A stretch of DNA of 64,000 nucleotides, taken from assembly GCF_014217215.1 (NCBI RefSeq), contig NZ_CP056080.1, positions 186,001-250,000 on the forward strand, read 5' to 3'. This stretch comes from Rothia nasimurium (GTDB taxonomy: Bacteria; Actinomycetota; Actinomycetes; Actinomycetales; Micrococcaceae). The notes beneath the pieces are model-generated. The model saw nothing but the letters and a program-made list of their open reading frames with translations. It was not told the origin of the DNA and did no database searches. Shown piece after piece: positions 56,704-64,000 of this stretch (within the stretch, counting starts at the first letter, position 1; each line of letters opens with the position of its first letter). The translations under genes were made by a program, and so were the position numbers.

Positions 56704-56811
56704 GTGATATTGGCTGAGATTCTGCGTAGCGTAGACCAACTCAAAAATATGTATCAGGGTTTGCACCGTGTGGACCTCACAGAAATAAATGAAATATTAC
56801 AGGTTCTATGA
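56704..56811 (+). CDS. possible 35-aa small protein
   Basis: A GTG-started frame encodes an amphipathic helix with ILAEILRSVDQLKNMY and LTEINEILQVL. It uses AT-rich codons that are rare in the neighbouring genes and has no clear ribosome binding site. The heptad-like pattern is protein-like, but chance is possible. Confidence 0.25.
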   Translation: MILAEILRSVDQLKNMYQGLHRVDLTEINEILQVL

Positions 56812-56830
56812 GACCGGGGTCATCGACAGG

Positions 56831-56836
56831 TAAACT
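56831..56836 (+). promoter_or_regulatory. -10 box of the mrp operon
   Basis: TAAACT is preceded by CAGG, as at the 20662 box. It puts the transcript start at about 56842 and leaves a leader of about 85 bases before mrpA, containing mini-frames. Confidence 0.4.
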
Positions 56837-56925
56837 AAGCATGCCTACTCTTTAAAGGAGAGAGTCTTGCCGTCCTTGCCCCGCGGGTGACGGCTCCTAC
56901 CGCCGCATCTACTAAGGGCTGATAC

Positions 56926-59900
56926 GTGACCATAGTTCTAGCGCTTTTCCTTCTTATATCCCTAGTGACCCCCTGGCTTTACCGCCGCCTGGGCACCTCA
57001 ACCTTCTACCTGCTGGCCGCGATCCCAGCTGCCGTGCTCGCCCTGGTTCTGACCAAGACCGGCCAGATTCTCGGTGGCACCCCCTGGAGCGAGAGCTACC
57101 AGTGGATTCCCGAGCTGGACATGGCGCTCACCTTCCGCATGGACACCCTCTCCTGGGTTATGAGCCTGCTGGTCCTGGGCGTAGGCTCCCTGGTGCTCTT
57201 CTACTGCGCCAGCTACTTCAAGCACTCCACCGGCGACACCGGCCAGTTCGCAGCCTACCTCTTCGGCTTTGCCGGTGCCATGTTTGGTCTGATTACCGCA
57301 GATGACTTCATCCTCATGTTCATCTTCTGGGAAATCACCACCATTCTCTCCTATCTGCTCATCGGCTACTCCCGCCACCGCCTCTCAGCCCGCCGTTCTG
57401 CCCTGCAGGCCCTCACGGTCACCACCGCAGGTGGCCTGGCCATGCTGGTCGGTATCGTCATGCTGGGCTACAGCCTGGGCACCTACTCTCTGGCTGAACT
57501 CGTGGAGCGGGGCCCGAGCGTCCTTGCCGCCGCCCAGGAGGGGCACGGCCCCCTGACCATGGGCATGCTCTCTGCCGCCCTCGTGCTGATTCTCTGCGGT
57601 GCCCTCTCCAAATCAGCGATGTTCCCCCTGCACTTCTGGCTACCCGGCGCTATGGCCGCCCCCACTCCGGTCTCTGCCTACCTGCACGCGGCGGCGATGG
57701 TCAAGGCCGGTATCTACATTCTGCTGCGCCTGGCTCCCGGCTACGGGGAGGTTGAGATCTGGCAGAATATCCTGATTATCTTCGGCGCCTTCACTATGGT
57801 GTTCGGCGGCTGGGCCGCCCTCAAGCAGACCGACCTCAAGCTGATTCTGGCCTACGGTACCGTCTCGCAGCTGGGCTTCCTGGCCCTGGTGATTTCGGGG
57901 GGAACTCCGGACGCCATCTACGCGGCTATGGCGCTCATGGTGGCTCACTCCCTGTTCAAGGCAACCCTCTTCCTCTCGGTCGGTATTATCGACCACCAGT
58001 CCGGCACCCGCGACATCCACAAGCTCTCGGGCATCTACCGCCGTGCCCCTAAGCTGGCTATTGTCGCCACTATCTCAGCGGCCTCAATGGCGGGTATTCC
58101 GCCCCTGGCAGGTTTCGTGGCCAAGGAAGCGGTGCTCGAAACCTACCTTTCCCACACCACCGGCTGGCAGGGGGCAACCACCCTGATCGCCATCGTCCTG
58201 GGCTCTATTCTCACTTTCGCCTACTCAGCCCGCTTTGTCTGGGGTACCTTTGCCGTCAAGCCCTACGCCTACATGCACAAGGAAGGCGTCAAGTACTGCC
58301 GCGTAGAAAAGGGCACCGCCGACTTCGAAGAGGTCGACAACGGCGATATCGATATCAACACCCGGGCCCTTGCCCGCAACCGCCGCGGCCAGAAGCTCAG
58401 CCCCGATACGGCCTTCCACCCGGTCTCCTTTACCTTCCTCTTTGCCCCGGCGGTACTGACCGTCCTGACCCTTATCTACGGTCTCTACCCAGAGCCGGTA
58501 CACCTCTTCGTCAAACCCTTCCTGAAGGCATTCCCCGAAACTGCCGCCGAACTTGAGCTCCACCTGGCCCTGTGGCACGGCATCACCCCCGCCCTGCTGA
58601 CCTCCCTGGTCATCATGGCCATCGGCGCCCTGCTCTTTATCTTCCGCAAGCAGATTGAAGAGCTGCAGGGTATTCTGCCCTCGGCCCCCAGTGCCTCTAT
58701 CGTCTACCGCGACGTGATTGATGCCCTGGACCGCCTGGCCGTGTGGGTCACCGGTATGACCCAGCGAGGCTCCCTGGGCTTCTACCTGGGCGTCATTCTG
58801 ATTACCGCTGTGGTGGTGCCCTTCGCAGCCCTCTTCGTCAACGAAACCCCGCCACTGGCTAACGTGCGTGTCTCGGAGTCCCCGGCCCAGTGGGCTATCG
58901 CCGTGGTCATGATCGTGGCGGCCCTGGTTGTGGTCTTCGTGCGCAAGCGCTTCTTAGCCATCATGATGGTCTCGGTAACCGGCTACGGCATGGCCATTCT
59001 CTTCGCCCTGCGCAGCGCCCCCGACCTGGCGACCACCCAGCTGCTGGTTGAAACCATCGTTCTGGTGGCCTTTGTACTCGCTATGCGTGTGCTACCCCGC
59101 CAGATTCCCCGCATCCGCTCCAAGGACGGTAAGGACGGCGCCCACAAGACCCTGCGTGTCATCATCGCCCTGGGCTTCTCTGCCCTCATGATGGCCCTGG
59201 CCATGTTCACCTTCTCATCCCGCTCCCTCGACCCCATCTCGCTTGAGATGCCCCGCCTGGCCTACGAAATTGGCCACGGCTACAACGTGGTCAACGTGAC
59301 CCTGGTCGATATGCGTGTCTGGGACACCTTCGGCGAAATCTCGGTGCTGGCCCTGGCAGCTACCGGCGTTGCCTCCCTGCTCTTCATCGAAGGACGCGCC
59401 GACTCGGCGTCCGCGCGCAGGCTCGACACCCAGGCCATGAAGAAAATCGAGAGCTCCTTCGCCAAACGTACCCAGATTACTGTGGCCCAGCGCGTGGCAG
59501 GCCAGTTCTCCTCGGTAGAGCGCGACCCCTTCATCGTGGCAGGCCGTACCCTGCCCCCCGAGTCCCGCTCGATTCTGCTGGAGGTTATGACCCGCCTGCT
59601 CTTCCACACCCTCATCATCGTCTCCTTCTACATGCTGATTGCCGGCCACAACCTGCCCGGCGGCGGCTTTGCAGGTGGCCTGATGGTGGGTCTGGCCTTC
59701 GCCGTGCGCTACCTGGCCGGTGGCGGCGCGGAACTGCGGGCGGCGTCCCCCTTCTCCGCCGGCACCTTCCTGGGCGCTGGCCTGGGTATCGCCACCCTGT
59801 ACGCCCTGGCCCCGGCCCTATGGGGCGACCCCATCTTCTCCAGCTACGTGCTGGACTTCTGGCTGCCGGTCTTTGGCGACGTCCACTTCGTTACCGCAAC

Positions 59901-60045
59901 TATCTTCGATATCGGCGTCTACCTGCTGGTTATCGGCCTGGTGCTCGACATCCTGCGCAGCCTGGGTGAGCGCATCGACCTCAAGCTGGTTGCTGAGCGC
60001 CGTAAGAAAGAAAAGCAGGCCCGCGACAAGGCACGAAAGGCATAA
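56926..60045 (+). CDS. mrpA: Mrp Na+/H+ antiporter fused subunit A-B
   Basis: Mrp exports Na+ in exchange for H+ and supports pH and salt tolerance. The 1,039-residue protein has about 20 membrane segments. A complex-I-like domain comes first (FWEITTILSYLLIGYS with the key Glu; HAAAMVKAGIYILLRLAP with the Lys), then the MrpA tail (about residues 620-800). A C-terminal MnhB domain (about residues 880-1025, LIAGHNLPGGGFAGGLMVG) follows. No separate mrpB exists, so A and B are fused, as in many actinobacteria. GTG 56926 is used; AGGG lies weakly upstream. Confidence 0.94.
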   Translation: MTIVLALFLLISLVTPWLYRRLGTSTFYLLAAIPAAVLALVLTKTGQILGGTPWSESYQWIPELDMALTFRMDTLSWVMSLLVLGVGSLVLFYCASYFKHSTGDTGQFAAYLFGFAGAMFGLITADDFILMFIFWEITTILSYLLIGYSRHRLSARRSALQALTVTTAGGLAMLVGIVMLGYSLGTYSLAELVERGPSVLAAAQEGHGPLTMGMLSAALVLILCGALSKSAMFPLHFWLPGAMAAPTPVSAYLHAAAMVKAGIYILLRLAPGYGEVEIWQNILIIFGAFTMVFGGWAALKQTDLKLILAYGTVSQLGFLALVISGGTPDAIYAAMALMVAHSLFKATLFLSVGIIDHQSGTRDIHKLSGIYRRAPKLAIVATISAASMAGIPPLAGFVAKEAVLETYLSHTTGWQGATTLIAIVLGSILTFAYSARFVWGTFAVKPYAYMHKEGVKYCRVEKGTADFEEVDNGDIDINTRALARNRRGQKLSPDTAFHPVSFTFLFAPAVLTVLTLIYGLYPEPVHLFVKPFLKAFPETAAELELHLALWHGITPALLTSLVIMAIGALLFIFRKQIEELQGILPSAPSASIVYRDVIDALDRLAVWVTGMTQRGSLGFYLGVILITAVVVPFAALFVNETPPLANVRVSESPAQWAIAVVMIVAALVVVFVRKRFLAIMMVSVTGYGMAILFALRSAPDLATTQLLVETIVLVAFVLAMRVLPRQIPRIRSKDGKDGAHKTLRVIIALGFSALMMALAMFTFSSRSLDPISLEMPRLAYEIGHGYNVVNVTLVDMRVWDTFGEISVLALAATGVASLLFIEGRADSASARRLDTQAMKKIESSFAKRTQITVAQRVAGQFSSVERDPFIVAGRTLPPESRSILLEVMTRLLFHTLIIVSFYMLIAGHNLPGGGFAGGLMVGLAFAVRYLAGGGAELRAASPFSAGTFLGAGLGIATLYALAPALWGDPIFSSYVLDFWLPVFGDVHFVTATIFDIGVYLLVIGLVLDILRSLGERIDLKLVAERRKKEKQARDKARKA

Positions 60046-60048
60046 ACC

Positions 60049-60561
60049 ATGATTATCGACCTCAGTCTGATCCTGGTCATGGGCGTGCTCTACGCCGTGG
60101 GGGTCTACCTCATTCTTGACCGCTCCATGACCCGCGTGCTCCTGGGCCTCATGCTCATGACCAACGCGACTAACATCCTGATTCTGCACGCGGGCGGCCC
60201 GGCAGGTATGGCCCCCTTCTACAGCAAAGACATTGCCGCTGAAGACTACTCCGACCCGCTCCCGCAGGCCCTGATTCTGACCGCTATCGTGATCTCCTGC
60301 GCGGTGACCGCCCTGATTCTGGGTATTATCTACCGTTCCTGGCTGCTCTCTAAGGCCGATGAAATCACCGACGATGCCGAAGATATTCGCGTGGCCGAGC
60401 AGGACGCCTTCGATAAGGAAGAAGACGCCGCCGCCGAGTTCGATGCTTCTGAATTCGACGCCGATGAAGCAACCCGCGAAAAAGAGTTCAACGAAGCAGA
60501 AGAGAAGAAGAAAATTAGTCAGACAACCGCTCAGCCGACCGTGTCAAAGAAGGGGGACTAG
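60049..60561 (+). CDS. mrpC: Mrp antiporter subunit C
   Basis: The 170-residue protein has three NuoK-like membrane segments (LILVMGVLYAVGVYLIL; VLLGLMLMTNATNILIL; LPQALILTAIVISCAVTALIL). An acidic tail of about 65 residues is longer than usual for MrpC (about 113 residues). It starts three bases after mrpA and lies three bases before mrpD. The acidic tail is a feature of actinobacterial forms. Confidence 0.93.
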   Translation: MIIDLSLILVMGVLYAVGVYLILDRSMTRVLLGLMLMTNATNILILHAGGPAGMAPFYSKDIAAEDYSDPLPQALILTAIVISCAVTALILGIIYRSWLLSKADEITDDAEDIRVAEQDAFDKEEDAAAEFDASEFDADEATREKEFNEAEEKKKISQTTAQPTVSKKGD

Positions 60562-60564
60562 CCC

Positions 60565-62187
60565 GTGGATATCGCTATCGCCCAGCTCGCCCCTCTCTGT
60601 ATCATCATTCTCTTCCTGGCCGCCGCTATCACCTTCGTCTCGAAGAAAGACAGCGTGCAGCGCGTCATTGCCTTCGCCGCGGTAGCTATCACACTGGTGT
60701 TTGAGGCTCTACTGCTGGCCGCAGTGTGGGACGCGACGCCCCAGACCGTGCACCTGGCAGGCTGGGAGGCCCCCTTCGGCATCACCATGGTGGTTGACCA
60801 GCTTTCAGCCCTCATGCTGGTGGTCTCCTCGACTATCTCGCTGGCGGTGCTGGTTTTTGCTACCGGCCAGAACCTGCAGGATGAGGACGACGAGGTGCCC
60901 ATCTCGGTTTTCTACCCCACCTACCTGCTGCTCCTGGCGGGTGTGTCGAACGCCTTCTTGGCGGGCGACCTCTTCAACCTCTACGTGGGCTTCGAGATTT
61001 TGCTCATGGCCTCCTACGTGCTGATTACCATGAACGCCAACACCCCGCGTATTCGTGCGGGCGTGACCTACGTGGTGGTTTCGGTTGTCTCGTCCATGCT
61101 CTTCCTTACCGCCATCGGCTTTGTTTACGCCTCGGTGGGCACTATCAACATGACAGACCTGTCGCTGAAGCTGGGCACCCTGCCCGAGGGCACCCAGATG
61201 CAGCTGCACCTTATGCTGCTGATTGCTTTCGGTATCAAGGCTGCGGTCTTCCCGCTCTCCCTCTGGCTACCTGACTCCTACCCCACAGCTCCGGCACCCG
61301 TGACCGCCGTGTTCGCGGGCCTGCTCACCAAGGTGGGCGTGTACGCGATTATCCGTACCGAAACCCTGCTTTTCCCCGAAGGACGCCTGGATACACTTCT
61401 GGGGGTCGTGGCAGGTCTGACCCTGCTTGTGGGCATCTTAGGTGCCCTAGCCCAGGGCGATATCAAGCGTCTGCTCTCCTTCATCCTGATTAGCCACATC
61501 GGCTACATGATTTGGGGTATCTCGCTGGGTAACGAGCTGGGTCTTACTACCGTGGTCTTCTACATTGCCCACCACATCGTGATTCAGACCGGCCTCTTCA
61601 TGGTGGTTGGTCTCGTAGAACGCCGGGCCGGTTCGACCAACGTGCGCCGTTTGGGTGGCCTGATGAAGACTACCCCCGTCCTGGCCCTGCTCTACTTCAT
61701 TCCCGCCATCAACCTCGGCGGTATCCCGCCCTTCTCCGGCTTTATCGGTAAGGTCGGCTTTATTGAGGCGTCCGTAGAGAACGGTAGCGCCCTGGCCTAC
61801 ATCAACGCGGGCGTGGGCGTCCTGGTCTCCCTGCTGACCCTGCTGGCCCTGGCCCGTGTCTGGAACAAGGCCTTCTGGCGCCCCGCCAAGGAAGCCGAAG
61901 AGCCCACCCCCGAACTGGTCATGGCCGAGCACTCCGATGACCCCGCCCATTACGAGACCAAGCCGATTCCGGCGTCCATGATGGCGTCCACCGTCTCCCT
62001 GGTCGTGGTGGGTGTGCTGATTACCCTCTTCTCAGGCCCCCTCTTCCAGCTGGCAGATAATGCCTCAGACAACCTCTTCAACCCCGACGTCTACATCAGC
62101 TCGGTCTTTGGCCCCGACGCCCCCAGCCGGGCCGAGTACCTCGAACAGCAAATCGTCGATAACAACTCCCAGGAGGTGAACCAGTGA
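60565..62187 (+). CDS. mrpD: Mrp antiporter subunit D
   Basis: The 540-residue complex-I-like (NuoN/NuoM) subunit has LFNLYVGFEILLMASYVL with the essential Glu and FGIKAAVFPLSLWLPDSYP with the Lys. The broken-helix region FAGLLTKVGVYAIIRTE is also present. It provides a proton path in the complex. GTG 60565 follows the mrpC stop by three bases. The stop overlaps mrpE (GTGA at 62184-62187). Confidence 0.95.
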   Translation: MDIAIAQLAPLCIIILFLAAAITFVSKKDSVQRVIAFAAVAITLVFEALLLAAVWDATPQTVHLAGWEAPFGITMVVDQLSALMLVVSSTISLAVLVFATGQNLQDEDDEVPISVFYPTYLLLLAGVSNAFLAGDLFNLYVGFEILLMASYVLITMNANTPRIRAGVTYVVVSVVSSMLFLTAIGFVYASVGTINMTDLSLKLGTLPEGTQMQLHLMLLIAFGIKAAVFPLSLWLPDSYPTAPAPVTAVFAGLLTKVGVYAIIRTETLLFPEGRLDTLLGVVAGLTLLVGILGALAQGDIKRLLSFILISHIGYMIWGISLGNELGLTTVVFYIAHHIVIQTGLFMVVGLVERRAGSTNVRRLGGLMKTTPVLALLYFIPAINLGGIPPFSGFIGKVGFIEASVENGSALAYINAGVGVLVSLLTLLALARVWNKAFWRPAKEAEEPTPELVMAEHSDDPAHYETKPIPASMMASTVSLVVVGVLITLFSGPLFQLADNASDNLFNPDVYISSVFGPDAPSRAEYLEQQIVDNNSQEVNQ

Positions 62188-62768
62188 AAAAGCCCAACCT
62201 CTCAAGCGAGAGCCTGATTCACGCTATCCCGCCCTTCCTCTGGCTGGTCTTTGTCTGGTGCGCCCTCTGGCAGGACTTCTCCCTGCGTTTCATCGCCTTC
62301 GGCGCGGTGCTGGCGGCCCTGACCATGTCGGTCTTCCGGCTGCCGACCCTCTACCTGTCGAATCGTTTCAACATCTTCTACGCGGCGCGTTTTGTGGTGG
62401 AATTCTTCTGGAATATCGCCAAGGCATCAATCGAGGTGACGTGGCTGGCCATGACCTTCCGCCCGCCCCTGCGCAACTCGGTGGTTGCCGTGCAGCTGCG
62501 TACCCGCTCCGACCTGCTGCTGACCGCCGTTTCGCATACCATGTCGCTGATTCCCGGCTCCGTGGTGGTTGAAGTGGACCGCTCCCTGTCGGTGCTCTAC
62601 TTCCACGTGCTCAACACCTCCACTCCCGAAGAAATCGAGCGCTTCACCCGCCAGGTGGCCTACTTCGAAGACCTCATCATCAAGGCCGCCGGTAGCCGCG
62701 AAGAGTACGAAGCCCTCAAACAGGACGAAGAAGCCGACCGTACAGCCAGCCGAAAGGAGCATGCATGA
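62184..62768 (+). CDS. mrpE: Mrp antiporter subunit E
   Basis: The 194-residue protein has MNHE features: two or three N-terminal membrane segments, then NIAKASIEVTWLAMTFRPP and the soluble part HTMSLIPGSVVVEVDRSLSVLYFHVLN (shown in part). A charged tail ends the protein. Start GTG overlaps the mrpD stop by four bases, and its end overlaps mrpF by four. Confidence 0.92.
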   Translation: MKKPNLSSESLIHAIPPFLWLVFVWCALWQDFSLRFIAFGAVLAALTMSVFRLPTLYLSNRFNIFYAARFVVEFFWNIAKASIEVTWLAMTFRPPLRNSVVAVQLRTRSDLLLTAVSHTMSLIPGSVVVEVDRSLSVLYFHVLNTSTPEEIERFTRQVAYFEDLIIKAAGSREEYEALKQDEEADRTASRKEHA

Positions 62769-63184
62769 CCTGGGCTATCTGGGCCACCGGCCTGATTCTC
62801 ACCCTAGCCACCTGGGGCACCGTCTACCGCATCTGGAAGGGCCCCGCCCTGCTGGACCGCGTGCTCGCCAGCGACGTGCTGCTCTCAATTCTCACGGCCG
62901 CGCTCTGCGTGCTCATGATCTATACCGACAGCCAGTTCTTCCTGATTCTGCTGGTGGCCCTGGCCATGATCGGCTTCGTGGGGTCGGTGACCGTGGCCCG
63001 CTTCGCCGATAACTCCAAGGCGGACGAGAGCACCCCGGTTTCCCGTCTGAATGAAGGACGCCCCCGCCGCCGCTCCCGCAAGAAGGGCAGCAAGTACGCC
63101 CCCGGGGAGCTGGCAGAGGACACCGATAAGCAGGGGCACGATGGTGCCCACCCCGTGCGAGCGAGCAAGGACCTGGGGGAGTAG
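62765..63184 (+). CDS. mrpF: Mrp antiporter subunit F
   Basis: The 139-residue protein has three membrane segments (ILTLATWGTVYRIWKGP; LLSILTAALCVLMIYT; FFLILLVALAMIGFVGSVTVARF) with the conserved Arg/Asp of MnhF (GPALLDRVLASD). A basic-acidic tail of about 50 residues is extra compared with the usual 90-residue subunit. It lies three bases before mrpG. Confidence 0.92.
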   Translation: MTWAIWATGLILTLATWGTVYRIWKGPALLDRVLASDVLLSILTAALCVLMIYTDSQFFLILLVALAMIGFVGSVTVARFADNSKADESTPVSRLNEGRPRRRSRKKGSKYAPGELAEDTDKQGHDGAHPVRASKDLGE

Positions 63185-63187
63185 ACC

Positions 63188-63544
63188 GTGAATCTTGATA
63201 CCGTTTTCGACGCTCTGACCATCATCTGCATGATTCTGGGTGCCTTCATGTCGCTGGGTGCCGCTATTGGCCTGGTGCGCTTCCCCGACCTGCTCACCCG
63301 CCTGCACTCGGGCACTAAACCCCAGGTTTTCGGCATGATTCTCATGCTGCTGGCTGTGGCCTTCCACTTCCGTTCCCTGGCGCTCCTACCCGTACTGCTG
63401 GTTATCCTGCTCCTGCAGATGCTTACCATCCCCATCTCGGGGCACATGATGGGTCGCTCTGGCTACCGCAACAAGCACTTCCGCAAGGACGACCTGCGCC
63501 ACGACGACCTGCGCGCCCTGGTCGATGAGGTGGAGGGGAACTAG
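63188..63544 (+). CDS. mrpG: Mrp antiporter subunit G
   Basis: The 118-residue protein has three membrane segments and the MnhG signature GAAIGLVRFPDLLTRLHSGTKPQVFG, which follows the family pattern (R-x-P-D-x3-R-x-H). It is the last gene of the mrpA-B,C,D,E,F,G operon. A long palindrome follows as terminator. Confidence 0.94.
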   Translation: MNLDTVFDALTIICMILGAFMSLGAAIGLVRFPDLLTRLHSGTKPQVFGMILMLLAVAFHFRSLALLPVLLVILLLQMLTIPISGHMMGRSGYRNKHFRKDDLRHDDLRALVDEVEGN

Positions 63545-63583
63545 CGAACCTAACCTGCGGGCGTCCGTCCGCCACTACCCCGC

Positions 63584-63650
63584 AAGGGGACCGGAAAACC
63601 AAAAAAGGACCGCGAAATATGCGGTCCTTTTTTGGTTCTGCGGTCCCCTT
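63584..63650. repeat. copy 4 of the GGGACCGCATA palindrome family
   Basis: AAGGGGACCGGAAAACC and AAAAAAGGACCGC pair with GCGGTCCTTTTTTGG and CGGTCCCCTT, with mismatches near the centre. It lies between convergent mrpG and the OPT gene and would end both transcripts. Confidence 0.8.
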
Positions 63651-63675
63651 TCAAGAAGTGGGGAAGGGCAGAAGG

Positions 63676-64000
63676 TTAGGAGGTTACGGTGTTCTTCTTT
63701 GCCTTGCGGTAGAGGGCCCAAATAACCAGGATGAAGACGACCGGAGCCATGTAATAGCCGCCGCCCTCAACCCACTGGTCACCGAAGATACCCAGGACAT
63801 CGGGGTTGCCCACCGCTGCGATAATACCGGCATTGATAACGCCCCACAGCGACTCGCCCACGATCATGCCAGTTGCTACCAGCACGCCCATACGCTCGGC
63901 ACCCTCAGCGTTGCGCTGCTTGGCGGCCCAGCGGTTGTAGAGGAAGCCCAGCAGGGCGCCGACGGGAATGATGAGGGTCAGGGCGATAGGTAGGTACATG
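63676..64000 (-). CDS. OPT-family oligopeptide transporter, C-terminal part
   Basis: The minus-strand frame enters from the right edge and ends at 63676, so about 108 C-terminal codons are visible. The sequence LPIALTLIIPVGALLGFLYN, RMGVLVATGMIVGESLWGVINAGI and a last membrane helix (MAPVVFILVIWALY) fit the end of OPT-family transporters, which import oligopeptides or metal-chelate complexes with protons. The ATG at 63999 is probably internal, as OPT proteins exceed 600 residues. Confidence 0.75.
   Translation of the reverse strand, partial: MYLPIALTLIIPVGALLGFLYNRWAAKQRNAEGAERMGVLVATGMIVGESLWGVINAGIIAAVGNPDVLGIFGDQWVEGGGYYMAPVVFILVIWALYRKAKKNTVTS

Larger units (their letters stand above)
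56617..56925. other. gap between divergent uraA and the mrp operon
   Basis: This 309-base gap has an AT-rich middle. It holds the mrp -10 box (56831-56836) and a frame of 35 codons (56704-56811). Two mini-frames in the mrp leader follow: ATG 56841 with four codons, and a TTG after AAAGGAGAG with seven codons ending at TGA 56891. No palindromic operator is seen. Confidence 0.4.

Noticed and set aside
39112-63650. CRISPR array from the repeated palindromes
   Set aside because: The copies are single, far apart and gene-end linked, with no regular spacers and no cas genes.

Overview
The window reads as the chromosome of a high-GC Gram-positive bacterium of the order Micrococcales, most likely a Rothia (Micrococcaceae). 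This is inferred from gene content and style: a fused MrpA-B antiporter subunit, a GAPDH with a long N-terminal extension, many leaderless genes with a TAnnnT box 6-7 nt before the start codon, and heavy use of intergenic hairpins. No rRNA gene is present to confirm it.

Bases 1-12,200 are accessory. A truncated M48 protease gene is followed by a RelB/RelE-like toxin-antitoxin pair. Next comes erm(X), a macrolide-lincosamide-streptogramin B resistance methylase, with its leader peptide and attenuator. Behind it lie a Tn402-like terminal repeat and a tniA stub. A block of clearly higher GC (about 3,480-9,745) carries a BcrA/BcrB-type ABC exporter, a PAP2 undecaprenyl-pyrophosphate-type phosphatase and a divergent two-component system. 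Together these predict an inducible defence against bacitracin-like cell-wall antibiotics. The block ends with an unknown lipoprotein/membrane-protein operon. It abuts a umuC fragment that is cut again by an IS3-family element (9,931-11,234), which itself truncates an IS5-family transposase. A 33-bp imperfect direct repeat lies at both edges of the accessory block (1,002 and 12,101).

From 12,200 to 64,000 the window is mostly core genome. The genes are ackA-pta; a DsbA-like lipoprotein; a nitrilase, acylphosphatase and CDF zinc exporter; two spermidine-synthase-like paralogues with the same promoter; an EamA exporter; two related unknown proteins flanking a YpfJ-type zinc peptidase; and purB. 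A WXG100-like protein gene is followed by a large alpha/beta hydrolase gene, probably type VII secretion substrates. Further along are a glutathione-S-transferase-fold reductase, GNAT, YchJ, a purine permease, an iron-regulated DUF2218 gene, a formate-dehydrogenase-like locus (DUF6457-type protein, FdhD, YdeP-like), FprA, KtrAB, a sugar-lactone oxidase, an LGFP protein, a tandem universal stress protein, tRNA-Glu/Asp/Phe, xth, an OpuC-type osmoprotectant transporter, gap, a PfkB kinase, PEBP, a HAD phosphatase, a decayed GDPD gene, uraA, the mrp Na+/H+ antiporter operon and the end of an OPT transporter.

Several parts look functionally linked. The ackA-pta pair handles overflow acetate. KtrAB, Mrp and OpuC handle K+, Na+/pH and compatible solutes. 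FdhD and the YdeP-like enzyme form a molybdenum oxidoreductase unit. Gene ends are marked by unusually long, often perfect hairpins, four of which belong to one repeat family built on GGGACCGCATA/TATGCGGTCCC.
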